Positions 9,969 to 19,534 are shown, counted from the stretch's first letter. The stretch: 30,000 nucleotides of DNA from Prorocentrum cordatum (GCA_963575745.1 CAUYUJ010010502.1:346505-376504), one strand, 5' to 3'. Numbers and translations: made by a program. The notes: a model not told the origin generated them from the letters alone.

Positions 9969-10000
9969 AGCGTACATGGGGAAATCCGTCAACTCCCTAC

Positions 10001-10462
10001 TCACCTCTCCTGCCTCCCACGCTGCCCTCCGCCTTGAGAGAGCAAGCCGCAGGTGCCTGCTCGATGAGGTCGTCGCTCACCGGCGGCACAGGAGGAGACA
10101 GAACCTGCCTGGGACGGGCCTGTAAATGAGGCTTGCTCAGCAGCTGTAAGCACTCTAATCCCTGCACGATTACGTGGCATATCATAGTCAACAAAGCGAA
10201 AAGTGATGAGGTCGAGAGGAGAGGGCTCAACGTCGGGGCGAGAGGGGCGAGGGAGAGAGGGAGCAGACTCCAACAAGGGGGGTGCCTGGGACGCGCCTGC
10301 AAATGAGGCTTGCTCCTCAGCTGTGAGCACTCTGATCCCCTCTAGATTACGAGGCATGTCGTAGTCAACAAAGCGAAATGAGATGAGCTCGTCATCACGG
10401 GAGGGCCCCTGCACAGAGGGGAGCTCATGAGAAGGAAACGAGAGATGGCAAAGGCGACGCAA
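10001..10462 (-). CDS. Coding-like frame with an internally duplicated 59-residue module
   Basis: The minus-strand frame contains two copies, 177 bp apart, of a module built on FRFVDYDMPRN, then GIRVLTA, then EQASF-G-SQA. The DNA copies lie at about 10109-10220 and 10286-10397. Within the conserved core, five of the differences are silent (TAC/TAT, GAC/GAT, CCT/CCA, ATC/ATT, CTC/CTT), which points to past selection on the protein. It starts just after, and overlaps slightly, the end of the LINE reverse transcriptase frame at 10425, in a different frame. It could be the tail of that element or a separate gene. The protein family is not recognised and the ends of the real gene are unknown. Confidence 0.4.
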   Translation of the reverse strand: MRRLCHLSFPSHELPSVQGPSRDDELISFRFVDYDMPRNLEGIRVLTAEEQASFAGASQAPPLLESAPSLPRPSRPDVEPSPLDLITFRFVDYDMPRNRAGIRVLTAAEQASFTGPSQAGSVSSCAAGERRPHRAGTCGLLSQGGGQRGRQER

Positions 10463-12530
10463 GCGACGGGAACCCTATCACCTCCATGCCCCGAGCCTCA
10501 CATGCGGGGTCATCCAACTCACAGAATCGGCGGGCTGCCTCGAGGGACTCACGCAGAGTGGATCGCCGAACAAGAGCCAGCTGTCGCCGACCACGCAATG
10601 GGAGCCTCAGGGCGATCTGCGCCGCAGGGGCCAGCACGAGAGCGCGATCATAGGTTGGAGGGGCAATGTGCCGCGCTGCCATCAGACGAGAGTGGTGATA
10701 GCAGGCTATAAGAGCAGCTGGAGTCGGTCCTCGTAATCCCAGTCGATGTCCGATCTCGACTGGGAGATCTTCACGCAGAGTGAGGGCGCCGAAGTGAAGG
10801 CACCGACCACACTCAGTAAGATAATGCCGCATCGTGTCTGGACCGCCACAGCCATATATGCACCACGCTTCGCTGCATTCGGCGGTGGGTGATCCACCCT
10901 CCGAGGTATGATCGCACGCATATGAATGCCCAAGATGCTGGCATAAGATGAAGTTAACTGAGGACTGTGGGCCAGCAAACATCCTGAATCCCAAAGTGCC
11001 GCCGAACTCGAAGGGCGAGTAGCTCCAGAAGTCGATCAGGAAAGACCGCGCGCTGGAAGATGTCGGTGAACGCGGCCTGCCACTTGGGGGCTCGAAGTAG
11101 AGTTGCAACGTGAGCTTCGGGTGGTACTGCAACACGACGGGCGAGGCTCCATGGGAGAGTCGTGGGGTTGGGCTCAGCGCGAAAGAACGCGATCACCTCC
11201 TCGAGGATGGAAGTGTTCCCTGCGCGCCAAAGACTCAAAGCCATTTGCCCACCAATTCTCAGCTGTGAGGACGACGGAAAGCCCAGCGCGGCTTCTTCCA
11301 GGTGGCAGGCAAAAGGTGGCGCAGACCAGTAGCTCGGAGCCAAGATAGCACTGGTAGCCTGGGAGAACGTGCCATGTTCCCAGAGAAGTTCACGGTGTCG
11401 TTGCAGCTGAGAGCGCCAAGCCAAACACGTGACCAAAGCCGCACGGAGTCGTGCGGCGGCAGCGATACAGAAGATAGAGCTGAACTTCGGGCCATTCACA
11501 GTGTGCAGGGCGAAGCAGCCAGCGGTCCGTAACATACTGGCGGGTGTGCGCATGAGGCGGGCGAGAAGGAACCGCTGCTGTTGCCCGATTCGCCAGGGTA
11601 ACGGAACCAGCTGGGCCACGTAAGACAGCGTGGGGGCAGCTCGCTGTCGATACAGTGTTGCAGCCGTGGAGAGATCAGCGCCCTGCGTCGAGATCGCGGT
11701 GGTGCGAGTAGCATGCTTGAGTACAGGTGTCGTCCATTGACTGTCATCTGTGGCACCAGGTCCGATCTGAAAGCCAAGATCAGTGCACACGGGAACGATC
11801 GCGAAATCGGCCCAGGTCGGGTCTGCACACACAAGTTGGCGCCGAGGTGTGGTTCCATGTTCGAGCATAGAAGGATCACGAAGAGGTATCACATTGCATT
11901 TCGCTGGCTTGAGACGTAGCTGCGCAAACCTCGAAGCATGTCGAAATACTCGAGCCAAACGGGGACACGCTCTGTTGTGGAAGAGGACCGCCCCAAGATC
12001 GCCCGCACAGGCCCGAATGACACCCAGAAGACGCCCACGCGCGACCAAGCAGTGTTCCAGGTCCAGGAGGATCGGGTTGCTCGCGACTACGTAAAGCGAG
12101 CCGCTCAACGGACAGCCTTGAAGCACCCCAGAGTTCATGTGGTATAGCTACGTCCGGGAGTCGCCAACGAAGTAACAAGGGGTGCAGTGGTAGAGGGGGC
12201 GGAGAGCGCGAACCAGTGGGGCTGGAATGCGAAGTCGGGCAAGACATTGGAAGAGCCAATCCTGGGAGACCGACGGGAAAGCCCGGGCGAAGTCGAACGC
12301 AATCAACGAAGGGGCCTGGGATGATACAGCAGCCATAATACTAGCCGATCGAGCGTAAAGGTCCAGGTCGACGATGTTATCCAGAAAGTTGCGCCTCCGA
12401 ATAAAGCCCCGCTGGGATGGGGCCCCAATCTTCTGCGTCACCAAGCTAAGTGTCTGGTTCAGTACACTGCACACCACTTTGTTCGAGGAGTTCTTGAGAC
12501 CCAGCGGGCGGGTATCCCCAGGGGCCCGAA
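10425..12530 (-). pseudogene. LINE-type reverse transcriptase, 5'-truncated and inactivated
   Basis: On the minus strand the first recognisable block is RPLGLKNSSNKVV (about 12514-12476), followed by QRGFIRRRNFLDNI, then LIAFDFARAFPSVS with the catalytic Asp of motif A at 12294-12292, then SGVLQGCPLSGSLY (motif B, about 12130-12090). Motif C reads ACAGDLGAVL at about 12012-11983 where LINEs have an aromatic-Ala-Asp-Asp core, so the aromatic and the first Asp are lost. The rest matches the LINE thumb and tail, ending with a Cys/His cluster CIYGCGGPDTMRHYLTEC (about 10861-10808). Defects seen: the 5' end stops at a (GGA)n tract, a TAG codon lies at 12150-12148 between motifs A and B, and a frameshift lies at about 10954-11050. 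This is a dead non-LTR retrotransposon copy. The exact clade is not determined. Confidence 0.85.
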
Positions 12531-12532
12531 CA

Positions 12533-12568
12533 GGAGGAGGAGGAGGAGGAGGAGGAGGAGGAGGAGGG
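12533..12568. repeat. (GGA)n microsatellite at the truncated end of the LINE
   Basis: GGA triplets on the + strand, encoding poly-Pro in the LINE frame. Reverse transcriptase homology stops exactly on one side of it. Confidence 0.95.
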
Positions 12569-12657
12569 ACTCGAACGGAGGGATCGCTCTGCCAGTCCGC
12601 GCTGCCACGCTCGCGGCTGGCGCGACCCAGCTCCAGGACGGGTCGCGCCCGCGACTC

Positions 12658-12719
12658 GAGCACAGACCGCACCGGCGATGCAACGGTACGGGGGCGGAGG
12701 ACGTCAGACGCTGGCACAA
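12658..12719. repeat. Dispersed repeat, family K copy 2
   Basis: Related to 4148-4206 (shared GGCGATGCA and CGCTGGCACA blocks). It lies 90 bp beyond the (GGA)n tract and is followed by CCCCGTTTAAAGGGGCCC. Confidence 0.55.
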
Positions 12720-12724
12720 GATTC

Positions 12725-12775
12725 CCCGTTTAAAGGGGCCCAGCGACACACAAATGAATACACACAATTACGCTA
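12725..12775. repeat. Dispersed repeat, family C fragment
   Basis: GGGGCCC-G-GACACACAAAT-AATACACACA is shared with 19227-19265. The rest of the family C sequence does not follow here. Confidence 0.5.
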
Positions 12776-12960
12776 CCGAGGAACCCCACACACTTGACTT
12801 AAATCTTGTGTGTTTGCTTAAGCTTATAATATATGCGCAATTCTGCGTTCTCAGCCCTCGTCGCGAATGTTCCTCTATGTGTCATCCAACGCCATATTGC
12901 TTGAACCTCCTCCCTCTTCCTAGCCTTCTATCCTCCGTCGAGGACAGATTCGAGCCAGCC

Positions 12961-14632
12961 AGCGGCCGCGGTGAGGGACCACCCCCTGCGCACCCTCGAT
13001 GGTGTCGAGAAAGTGCCACGCCTGCTATGCCCTGGACGACCGTCGTGCGTAGCGGCCGCGGTGAGGGACCACCCCCTGCGCAGCCTCTATGGTGTCGAGA
13101 AAATGCCGCGCCTGCTATGCCCTGGACGACCGTCGTGCATAGCAGCCGCGGTGAGGGACCACCCCCTGCGCACCCTCTATGACGTCGAGAAAGTGCCACG
13201 CCTGCTATGCCCTGGACGACCGTCGTGCATAGCGGCCGCGCTGAGGGACCACCCTCTGCGCACCCCCTGTGGTGCCGAGAAAGTGCCACTCCTGACACGA
13301 TCTGCGAGCGTGTCACGGATAGAGGCCGCGCTGAGGGACCACCCTCTGCGCACCCCCTGTGGTGTCGAGAAAGTGCCACTCCTGCCAAGATCTGCGAGCG
13401 TGTCACGGATAGAGGCCGCGCTGAGGGACCACCCTCTGCGCACCCCCTGTGGTGTCGAGCAAGTGCCACTCCTGCCACGATCTGCGAGCGTGTCACGGAT
13501 AGAGGCCGCGCTGAGGGACCACCACCCTCTGCGCACCCCCTGTGGTGTCGAGAAAGTGCCACTCCTGCCACGATCTGCGAGCGTGTCACGGATAGAGGCC
13601 GCGCTGAGGGACACCACCCTCTGCGCACCCCCTGTGGCGTCGAGAAAGTGCCACGCCTGCCACGCCCTGCGAGCGTGTCACGGATAGAGGCCGCGCTGAG
13701 GGACCACCCTCTGCGCACCCCCATGTGGTGTCGAGAAAGTGCCGCGCCTGCCACGCTGCGAGCGTGTCACGGATAGAGGCCCCGCTGAGGGACCACCCTC
13801 TGCGCACCCCCTCTGGTGTCGAGAAAGTGCCGCTCCTACCACGATCTGCGAGCGCGTCACGGATAGAGGCTGCGCTGAGGGACCACCCTCTGCGCACCCC
13901 CATGTGGTGCCCAGAAAATGCCACTCCTGCCATGCCCTGCGAACGTGTCACGGGTAGACGCCGCGCTGAGGGACCACCCCCTGCGCCCCCCCAGTGGTGT
14001 CGAACATGTTCCGCGCCTGCCACGCTCTGCGAGCGTGTCACGGATAGAGGCCGCACTGAGGGACCAACCCCTGCGCCCCCCCTCTGGTGTCGAGAAAGTG
14101 CCGCGCCTGCCACGCTCTGCGAGCGTGTCACGGATAGAGGCCGCACTGAGGGACCACCCTCTGCGCACCCCCATGTGGTGTCGAGAATGTGCCGCGCCTG
14201 CCACGCCCTGCGAGCGTGTCACGGATAGAGGCCCCGCTGAGGGACCACCCTCTGCGCCCCCCCAGTGGTGTCGAGAAAGTGCCGCGCCTGCCACGCTCTG
14301 CGAGCGTGTCACGGATAGAGGCCGCACTGAGGGACCACCCTCTGCGCACCCCCATGTGATGTCGAGAATGTGCCGCGCCTGCCACGCCCTGCGAGCGTGT
14401 CACGGATAGAGGCCCCGCTGAGGGACCACCCTCTGCGCCCCCCCAGTGGTGTCGAGAAAGTGCCGCGCCTGCCACGCCCTGCGAGCGTGTCACGGATAGA
14501 GGCCCCGCTGAGGGACCACCCTCTGCGCACCCCCTGTGGTGTCGAGAAAGTGCCGCTCCTACCACGATCTGCGAGCGCGTCACGGATAGAGGCTGCGCTG
14601 AGGGACCACCCTCTGCGCACTCTCTGTGGTGT
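12961..14632. repeat. Satellite array, 90-bp unit, about 18.5 copies
   Basis: Units start at 12961, 13051, 13141, 13231, 13321, 13411, 13501, 13594, 13686, 13775, 13865, 13956, 14046, 14136, 14227, 14317, 14408, 14498 and 14588 (partial). The core is GCCGCG-TGAGGGACCACCC, CTGCGCACCCCC, GGTGTCGAGAAAGTGCC and CCTGCCACG. The first four units carry CCCTGGACGACCGTCGTGC at their ends; later ones carry CTGCGAGCGTGTCACGGATAG instead. Single-base and 2-3-bp indels give lengths of 89-93 bp, which switch the reading frame. Because 90 is a multiple of three, several frames on both strands stay open for hundreds of codons. I read the array as non-coding satellite DNA. Confidence 0.95.
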
Positions 14633-14700
14633 GGTGGTGTGTGGTGTGGCGAGGTGTGGTGTGGTGCGATGTGGCGTGGTGTGGTGTGGTGTGTGTATGT
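14630..14700. repeat. GTGGT/GGTGT simple repeat
   Basis: Imperfect GTGGTGTG units continue straight from the last satellite copy. The + strand is G/T-only for most of its length. Confidence 0.85.
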
Positions 14701-14722
14701 ACGAGCGAGAAGGAGGAGGTGA

Positions 14723-14800
14723 GGTGGGAACGCAGGTGTGACGCGGGTGTAGAGAAGGGGAGGTGAGTGAACGCGGGTGCGACGCGGGTGTAGAGAAAAT
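14723..14800. repeat. Two-copy tandem repeat of about 40 bp
   Basis: GAACGC-GGTG-GACGCGGGTGTAGAGAA occurs twice, with GAGGTG before each copy. Confidence 0.8.
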
Positions 14801-14814
14801 CAGAACCCCACTTA

Positions 14815-14975
14815 GAATGTGGGGAAATCAAATTATCCCCAATATTTTCCTGTATTTTCTGAGTTTTTGTCTTCCCGCCCAATTCCCATACTTTTTCTTC
14901 CCGCCCAATTCCCAATTCCTTGGGGACTGACGATTAATTGTGTCTGTGTGTTTGTTTTCCTCCTGAAAGATTCCC
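14815..14975. repeat. Dispersed repeat, family C copy (partial)
   Basis: TTTTTGTCTTCCCGCCCAATTCCCATA and later GGGGA-TG-CGAT-AATTGTGTCTGTGTG and TTTTCCTCCTGA blocks match 19300-19400 in the same order. It is AT-richer than its surroundings. Confidence 0.55.
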
Positions 14976-15365
14976 CGTTTCTCAGAACTTCAAGGACGGA
15001 CGGGAAGCGTTTGGCCGTGCTCGGCCCCCTGGGGCCCTCGCCGGGCCCTGGGGCCTCGGGAATTGCAAAAAAGCGGCCCCGGGGAACAGGCCGGGAGTGC
15101 CGAGGACCCCGCGTGGAGCAAAGCAGGACGCCGCATGCCTGAGGTGTCATCCTGCTGGATGTTGCGGATCGGCGCTACCCGACGCTGATCGACGCAAATC
15201 GACGCGATTCGAATCATGCATCGACGCCGGCAGGCACTGAATCGGCGACTTCCCACTGACTACCAGGCTCTAGCGCACGGCAATGCATTCGAACGACTGA
15301 CTTGCGAGGACATGCGCGGCACCATGAGTTGCGACCGAGAGTCATTAGCATGCGTCCGACCGACA
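14976..15365. other. Spacer with nothing recognised
   Basis: The stretch holds GATCGACGCAAATCGACGCG-like short repeats near 15160-15210 but no gene or element that I can support. Confidence 0.5.
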
Positions 15366-15440
15366 TCCTCCCCCTCCTCCTCCTCCTCCTCCTCCTCCTC
15401 CTCCTCCTCCTCCTCCTCCTCCTCCTCCTCCCCTTCTCCC
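15366..15440. repeat. (TCC)n microsatellite
   Basis: About 22 near-perfect TCC triplets on the + strand. Confidence 0.95.
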
Positions 15441-15629
15441 CCTTCCATTCCTAACTCCATCATCCTCCCCCCCTCCACCCCCTCATCCCCATACCACGGC
15501 AGGAGGGACTGAATCGGCATCACATCCCCGATGCATAGATCGGCATATAGGACCCCGATGGCGAAATCGCACTCTCCTAGGCTGGGCGATCAATGGGGGA
15601 CTTGGTCGATGCGCCCCCCCCCTTAGTGT

Positions 15630-16016
15630 AGGCCTCCCGAATGGGCTCCGAGCACAGTGGGAACCCATGCCACGAAACACCTTGCTTGCCTCCAGGGTGC
15701 CCTGGGTTTCTGGAGTTTCGATGGTTTTGCTACGAAGACGTGACGTTCCCACACCAAAAATCAATGGACGTCATGGGGTCTCAGGGTTGGGCTTCTTGTG
15801 GAAGATGTCTTGTGGTCGAGCTCCTACTGTGGATGGGGTCGGGGGAGCGTGCCGCATCGCCGGTGCATCGCGGAGGCATCGGCGATGCATCGGCGATACA
15901 TGGGCGGCGTCGGCGTGGAGAAAATGGGGCCCCACATCGAGCGGTGCTTCTGCGATGCATCGGCGATGCGGCGCGATCCTCCGACCCCATCTATTCAGAC
16001 CCCATTTGAGAGGCCT
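15630..16016. repeat. Foldback element, family A copy 2, split by a family B insertion
   Basis: The left arm AGGCCTCCCGAATGGGCTCC-GAG (15630-15652) stops and resumes as GATGGGGTCGGGGGAG at 15832, after the 175-bp family B element. The right arm CGCGATCCTCCGACCCCATC through GAGAGGCCT ends at 16016. The centre contains repeated GCATCGGCGATGCATCGGCG. Removing the insert gives the normal family A arm, so A was there first. Confidence 0.8.
15655..15829. repeat. MITE-like element, family B copy 2, nested in family A
   Basis: It begins CAGTGGGAACCC and ends GAGCTCCTACTG, 175 bp, in the opposite orientation to 1792-1966. The flanking dinucleotides are CA and TG, and the intact family A arm has TA at the matching place, so insertion at a TA followed by transitions at both flanks is likely. 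Confidence 0.75.
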
Positions 16017-16049
16017 CGGCCTATCCTTCCCCCAGTCGTTGCCCCTGAA

Positions 16050-16194
16050 CAGGGCTGGACCTACACGCTGTTTGTCGTTTTGTTATCGTCTTGTTGTTCG
16101 TTTTGTTCTACCTGTTTTCCTGTACCTCCCTGCCACAAAACGGAAAACAGAACACAGCCGAAGTCCGGCAAAACAGCGTTTAGGTCCAGCCCTG
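16050..16194. mobile_element. hAT-like MITE with 8-bp target duplication
   Basis: The element is 145 bp. The left end is CAGGGCTGGACCTA then ACGCTGTTT after one mismatch; the right end read backwards starts with the same bases. It is flanked by the identical octamer CCCCTGAA at 16042-16049 and 16195-16202. An 8-bp duplication with ends starting CAGGG is the signature of the hAT superfamily. There is no room for a transposase, so it is non-autonomous. Inside is a second stem, CTGTTTTCC with GGAAAACAG. Confidence 0.85.
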
Positions 16195-16202
16195 CCCCTG
16201 AA

Positions 16203-16737
16203 CCGCGCGGCCCGCCCCATCCCGCGGGCCGGGCGCGTGGTCCTTGAGCACCCCCCACGAGGTCGGCGTCCGCGTCGGATGCTGCTCGGTGCCCCCGCCG
16301 TCGCTGTCGCGGGTGCTCGGCGTGCCTCCAGCGGGGAGCGGACACAACGCGGTCGCGACAGGGAGGAGGAGGAAGAGGAGGAGGAGCGCACGTAGCTTGA
16401 CGGTTCGTGTCAGCTACTCGGGAGAGCTCAGCAGCGCATCGCTGCGAGGGCAGCCGATCGTATTTCGTAATGGTGGGGCGGCAGCGCGGCACGGGGCCGC
16501 GAGGCCAGATCTGCTTTTCATCGAATGTTAAATATGGAAGCTCAGCACGACAATCTTATGGCATCGTGCACGAGGATATTCTCACTCTTCATCGGGCACA
16601 GCTCCAAGCCCCAGACGAGTGAGAGGTGAGGACGGGAGGTGACCCCGAGGAAGAGCGAGGAGGTGAAGGAGGCGAGGACACGCGAGGTAGTGGGACGTAG
16701 ACGGGATCCGCTTCGATGTCGTCCAACCTCCAGCCAG
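16203..16737. other. GC-rich spacer with nothing recognised
   Basis: A short (GGA)n tract lies at about 16363-16386. No supported gene is seen; open frames are short and overlap on both strands. Confidence 0.5.
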
Positions 16738-16800
16738 CGGGGAGGAGGAGGAGGAGGAGGAGAAGGAGGAGGAGGGAGGAGGAGCAGAGAGGAGGAGCGG
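16738..16800. repeat. (GGA)n microsatellite
   Basis: GGA/GGAGAA triplets on the + strand. It lies in inverse orientation to the large (TCC)n tract at 17083-17338, so the two could pair. Confidence 0.9.
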
Positions 16801-17082
16801 AAGCAGCATGCACAGATGTCTGGCGTGAGGGCCTCCGATAAGAATCCCTGGAAGAAGGAGCCCAGGGTCTGGAAGCGTGCAGAGCGGCAGCTGAGGCTTG
16901 GCCGTGGGCTGTGGATATCCTCGCCGCCCTCCTGAGGTAAGGAATCCTCCAGGGTCTGAAGCCTCCAGGGCACCTTCCTGAACGAATGCCCCCACGGTCC
17001 CTCCATACTCGGGGCGCTCTTCCTGTATGTTTTGGCGTCCTGCCAGAGGCGGCCCTGGCCTTCTGGCCCTCGTGAGGGATGC

Positions 17083-17283
17083 TCCTCCTTCTCCTCCTCC
17101 TCCTCCTCCTCCTCCTCCTCCTCCTCCTCCTCCTCACCCTCGTCCTCCTCTTCCTCCTCCTCCTCCTCCTCCTCCTCCTCCTCCTCCTCCTCCCCCTCCC
17201 CTTCCCCATCCCCTTCCTCCTCCTCTTCCGCCTCCTCCTCATCCTCCTCCTCCTCCTCCCCCTCCCCCTCCACTTTCTCCCCC

Positions 17284-17325
<42 letters not shown>

Positions 17326-17338
17326 CCTCCTCTTCCTC
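17083..17338. repeat. Long (TCC)n tract with a (CTCCTG)n segment
   Basis: About 255 bp of TCC/TTCC/CCCC-type pyrimidines on the + strand. At about 17286-17322 it changes to a regular hexamer, CTCCTG repeated about six times. Poly-Glu/Arg frames on the minus strand are artefacts. Confidence 0.95.
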
Positions 17339-18955
17339 TGGGGATCCTGAGGGCACCCTGGGCCAGCGAGACTTCTAGCAGAACCCGACAGTTCGGCCTC
17401 CGTGGGGTCGCTTCCGAACCCTGGGGCCATCCGAAGCGGATCCTGGCCACAAACCTAGCCCCAGGGGAAGGGTTCAAGACTCCTGGGGCCCGCGGGTTGA
17501 GCAGTTGACATCGGCAGATGTCCGGATATGTTGCACGAGTGGCCACTGGTATGTCCAGAGGGCGAACGAGGATACATCAATCAGCCGTGCCCCTGCGTCA
17601 TCGGCGAAGACCAGCAGCACGGCTGGCAGGTGCCAGCATGGCACGACGCATAATCCGGCCTTCGTGCACCGTGGCCGCAGCCCTGGAGGCTTAAGAGCCT
17701 GCTGTGCACCAATGGCGAACCCCGATTACGATTCAAAGCATCGCCCTTCCGTCTTGGCGAGGCGCGGGTTGAGGCTACTGAAGACGGATGCAAATCGTGA
17801 TGGTGAGCAGGACAACCAGGGCTGACTAAGCGAGGTGAGTGCTGCTGCGTCATGTGGATGCTGGCTGTGGGCCCACATGGTCGAAGGGTCTATGCTGGCA
17901 ACTCTGATGCTGCGTTATGCGTCATAGCTGCTGGTCGTTCCTCATCTGCTCGCGGGTGATATACAGTGGCCACAGAGAGCTACGTACAGTCACGGACTAA
18001 ATCAACTCATGTGATGCTCACGCGGCGCAAGTGATTTGAAATAGACCAGGGGCATGGAATGGGAGCTGCAAAACTGAGAATTGCTTGTCTCGAAGCACTG
18101 CTGCGTCCGTCTCTCGCCGCGTCGATCTGTCCGCTATTTAGCTACACAGGCCTTGTTTGAATCCCCAAGGCCACTGGTGTCCTCCCCGGGGAAGTCGGGG
18201 CGTTGGATCGAGGCTAAATCTTGGAATGACTCGTTGTAATAGGGCCTCGAGCACAGTTCAATACGTGTCCTCAAGTTTATAGCCTCCCACTGACAGCCTC
18301 AAGGCGCAACAACAAAGCTTTAGAGGCATAGAACTATGACTGGCTAAGACTCACAGGTGCAGGCAGCAGAGGCAACAATTCGGATAGCGCGGGGCACCTG
18401 ACGCCTTGCCGTCGTCGTGGAGAGGCGCCTTAGCTGTCTGCGACGGACGCTCTCCGCAGTCCCCATTCCCCCTGTCCCTGCTTCTTCTGCTCTTTCTCCT
18501 ACACCTGCCCTGTTTTTGTCGACTGGCCTACGTTTATTTCGCCACCACCATGTACCTGCGCCCGACTTTACCTCACCAACGCCGCAGCCGAAGCCGCGAC
18601 GAGCACATTCAAAAATAATTCGCAATTCGAATGGCATCACAACAACCACACACGTCGCCATGGCCCTGTCATGTCGTGTGTGCTCATTATGATAAACTCA
18701 TCCACACTATTCTCGTCACGCTTCCCAACATTGCTACCGCACAGGTGCCACCGCCGTGTGTTTTTTGGTCGCGCGCACGCGCGCATCACCCCTGGACTTG
18801 AAAACGTAGGCGCGCCAGCCTTGATTCCACGCATGTGGGCTTGCATATTCGATGTGTACACACGCAAGCACATACATACATGCAAATCTACAATCATACG
18901 CCCCAGCACAACGTGAGAAGAGCAGCTCGGCGCATCTCGCGCGAGGCGCGGATTC
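17339..18955. other. Spacer without a supported gene
   Basis: Open frames up to about 100 codons exist (for example 17505-17825 on the + strand, and a long minus-strand frame that runs through 18637-19563) but none shows a motif, and the long one crosses repeat family C and a pair of hairpins. From about 17850 to 18350 the DNA is less GC-rich and no frame is open. I see no gene. Confidence 0.5.
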
Positions 18956-18961
18956 ATACAC

Positions 18962-19041
18962 ATCCACCGCCTCCTGTGACCCCGAGAGGCGGTGGATATG
19001 GATATGCTCGGGCCCCAGGGGGCCCGAGTATGCCCATATCC
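18962..19041. repeat. Two adjacent perfect hairpins
   Basis: Hairpin 1 is ATCCACCGCCTC (18962-18973) with GAGGCGGTGGAT (18986-18997). Hairpin 2 has CTCGGGCCCC (19007-19016) and GGGGCCCGAG (19019-19028) around a two-base loop, with outer arms GGATATG (19000-19006) and CATATCC (19035-19041). They stand side by side and could be a foldback element core or a regulatory RNA structure. No function is known. Confidence 0.75.
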
Positions 19042-19226
19042 ACTGCCACCCGAGGCCCAGGGGATCCGTTCCGCAGGGGCTGGATGTGTACAGATTCCCG
19101 CCACGGAGTCGACCACTCCGTGCAAGCTGAGCTGACGCCATCCGGCGGCAGCGAGAGCACCAAGACGCGACCGGGCGCCAGTGCCAGCGAGGCGATGGGC
19201 AACAGGTGCCCCCCAAGTGGATGGTA

Positions 19227-19400
19227 CTGAAGGGGCCCTGGGACACACAAATAAATACACACACAAATAAACAGATTCCCTATATGTTTCCACACGTTCT
19301 GTCTGGGTTTTTTTCTTCCCCCCCACTTCCCATAGTTTCCTATATTTCCTGGGGAATCGCCGATGAATTGTGTCTGTGTGCTTCTTTCCCTCCTGAGGCA
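19227..19400. repeat. Dispersed repeat, family C, fullest copy
   Basis: It runs from GGGGCCCTGGGACACACAAA through a T-rich centre with TTCTTCCCCCC to GATGAATTGTGTCTGTGTG and CCTCCTGAGG. Parts match 12725-12775 and 14815-14975. The ends carry weakly inverted CACACA/TGTGTG blocks. The element type is unknown. Confidence 0.55.
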
Positions 19401-19534
19401 CGGACCATGGCCAGGTGACCTCTGGCGCGCGACTGTCGAGGACCGCGGAGAGGCCAGACCCGGGCAGGCGGGCCGCCGGCATCGCACCGCAGGCGACGAT
19501 TGGCAAGCCGCGCACCAGAGGCCGCTCTTGACTA

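Noticed and set aside
12882-13754. A 30-residue repeat protein encoded by the satellite
   Set aside because: Equally long frames exist on both strands and indels shift the open frame, as expected from a 90-bp satellite rather than a gene.
12961-14632. CRISPR-like array
   Set aside because: The whole 90-bp unit is repeated, with no unique spacers between conserved repeats.
16542-17546. A 334-codon Glu-rich protein on the minus strand
   Set aside because: Its acidic part is the reverse complement of (TCC)n, and the flanks show no motif.
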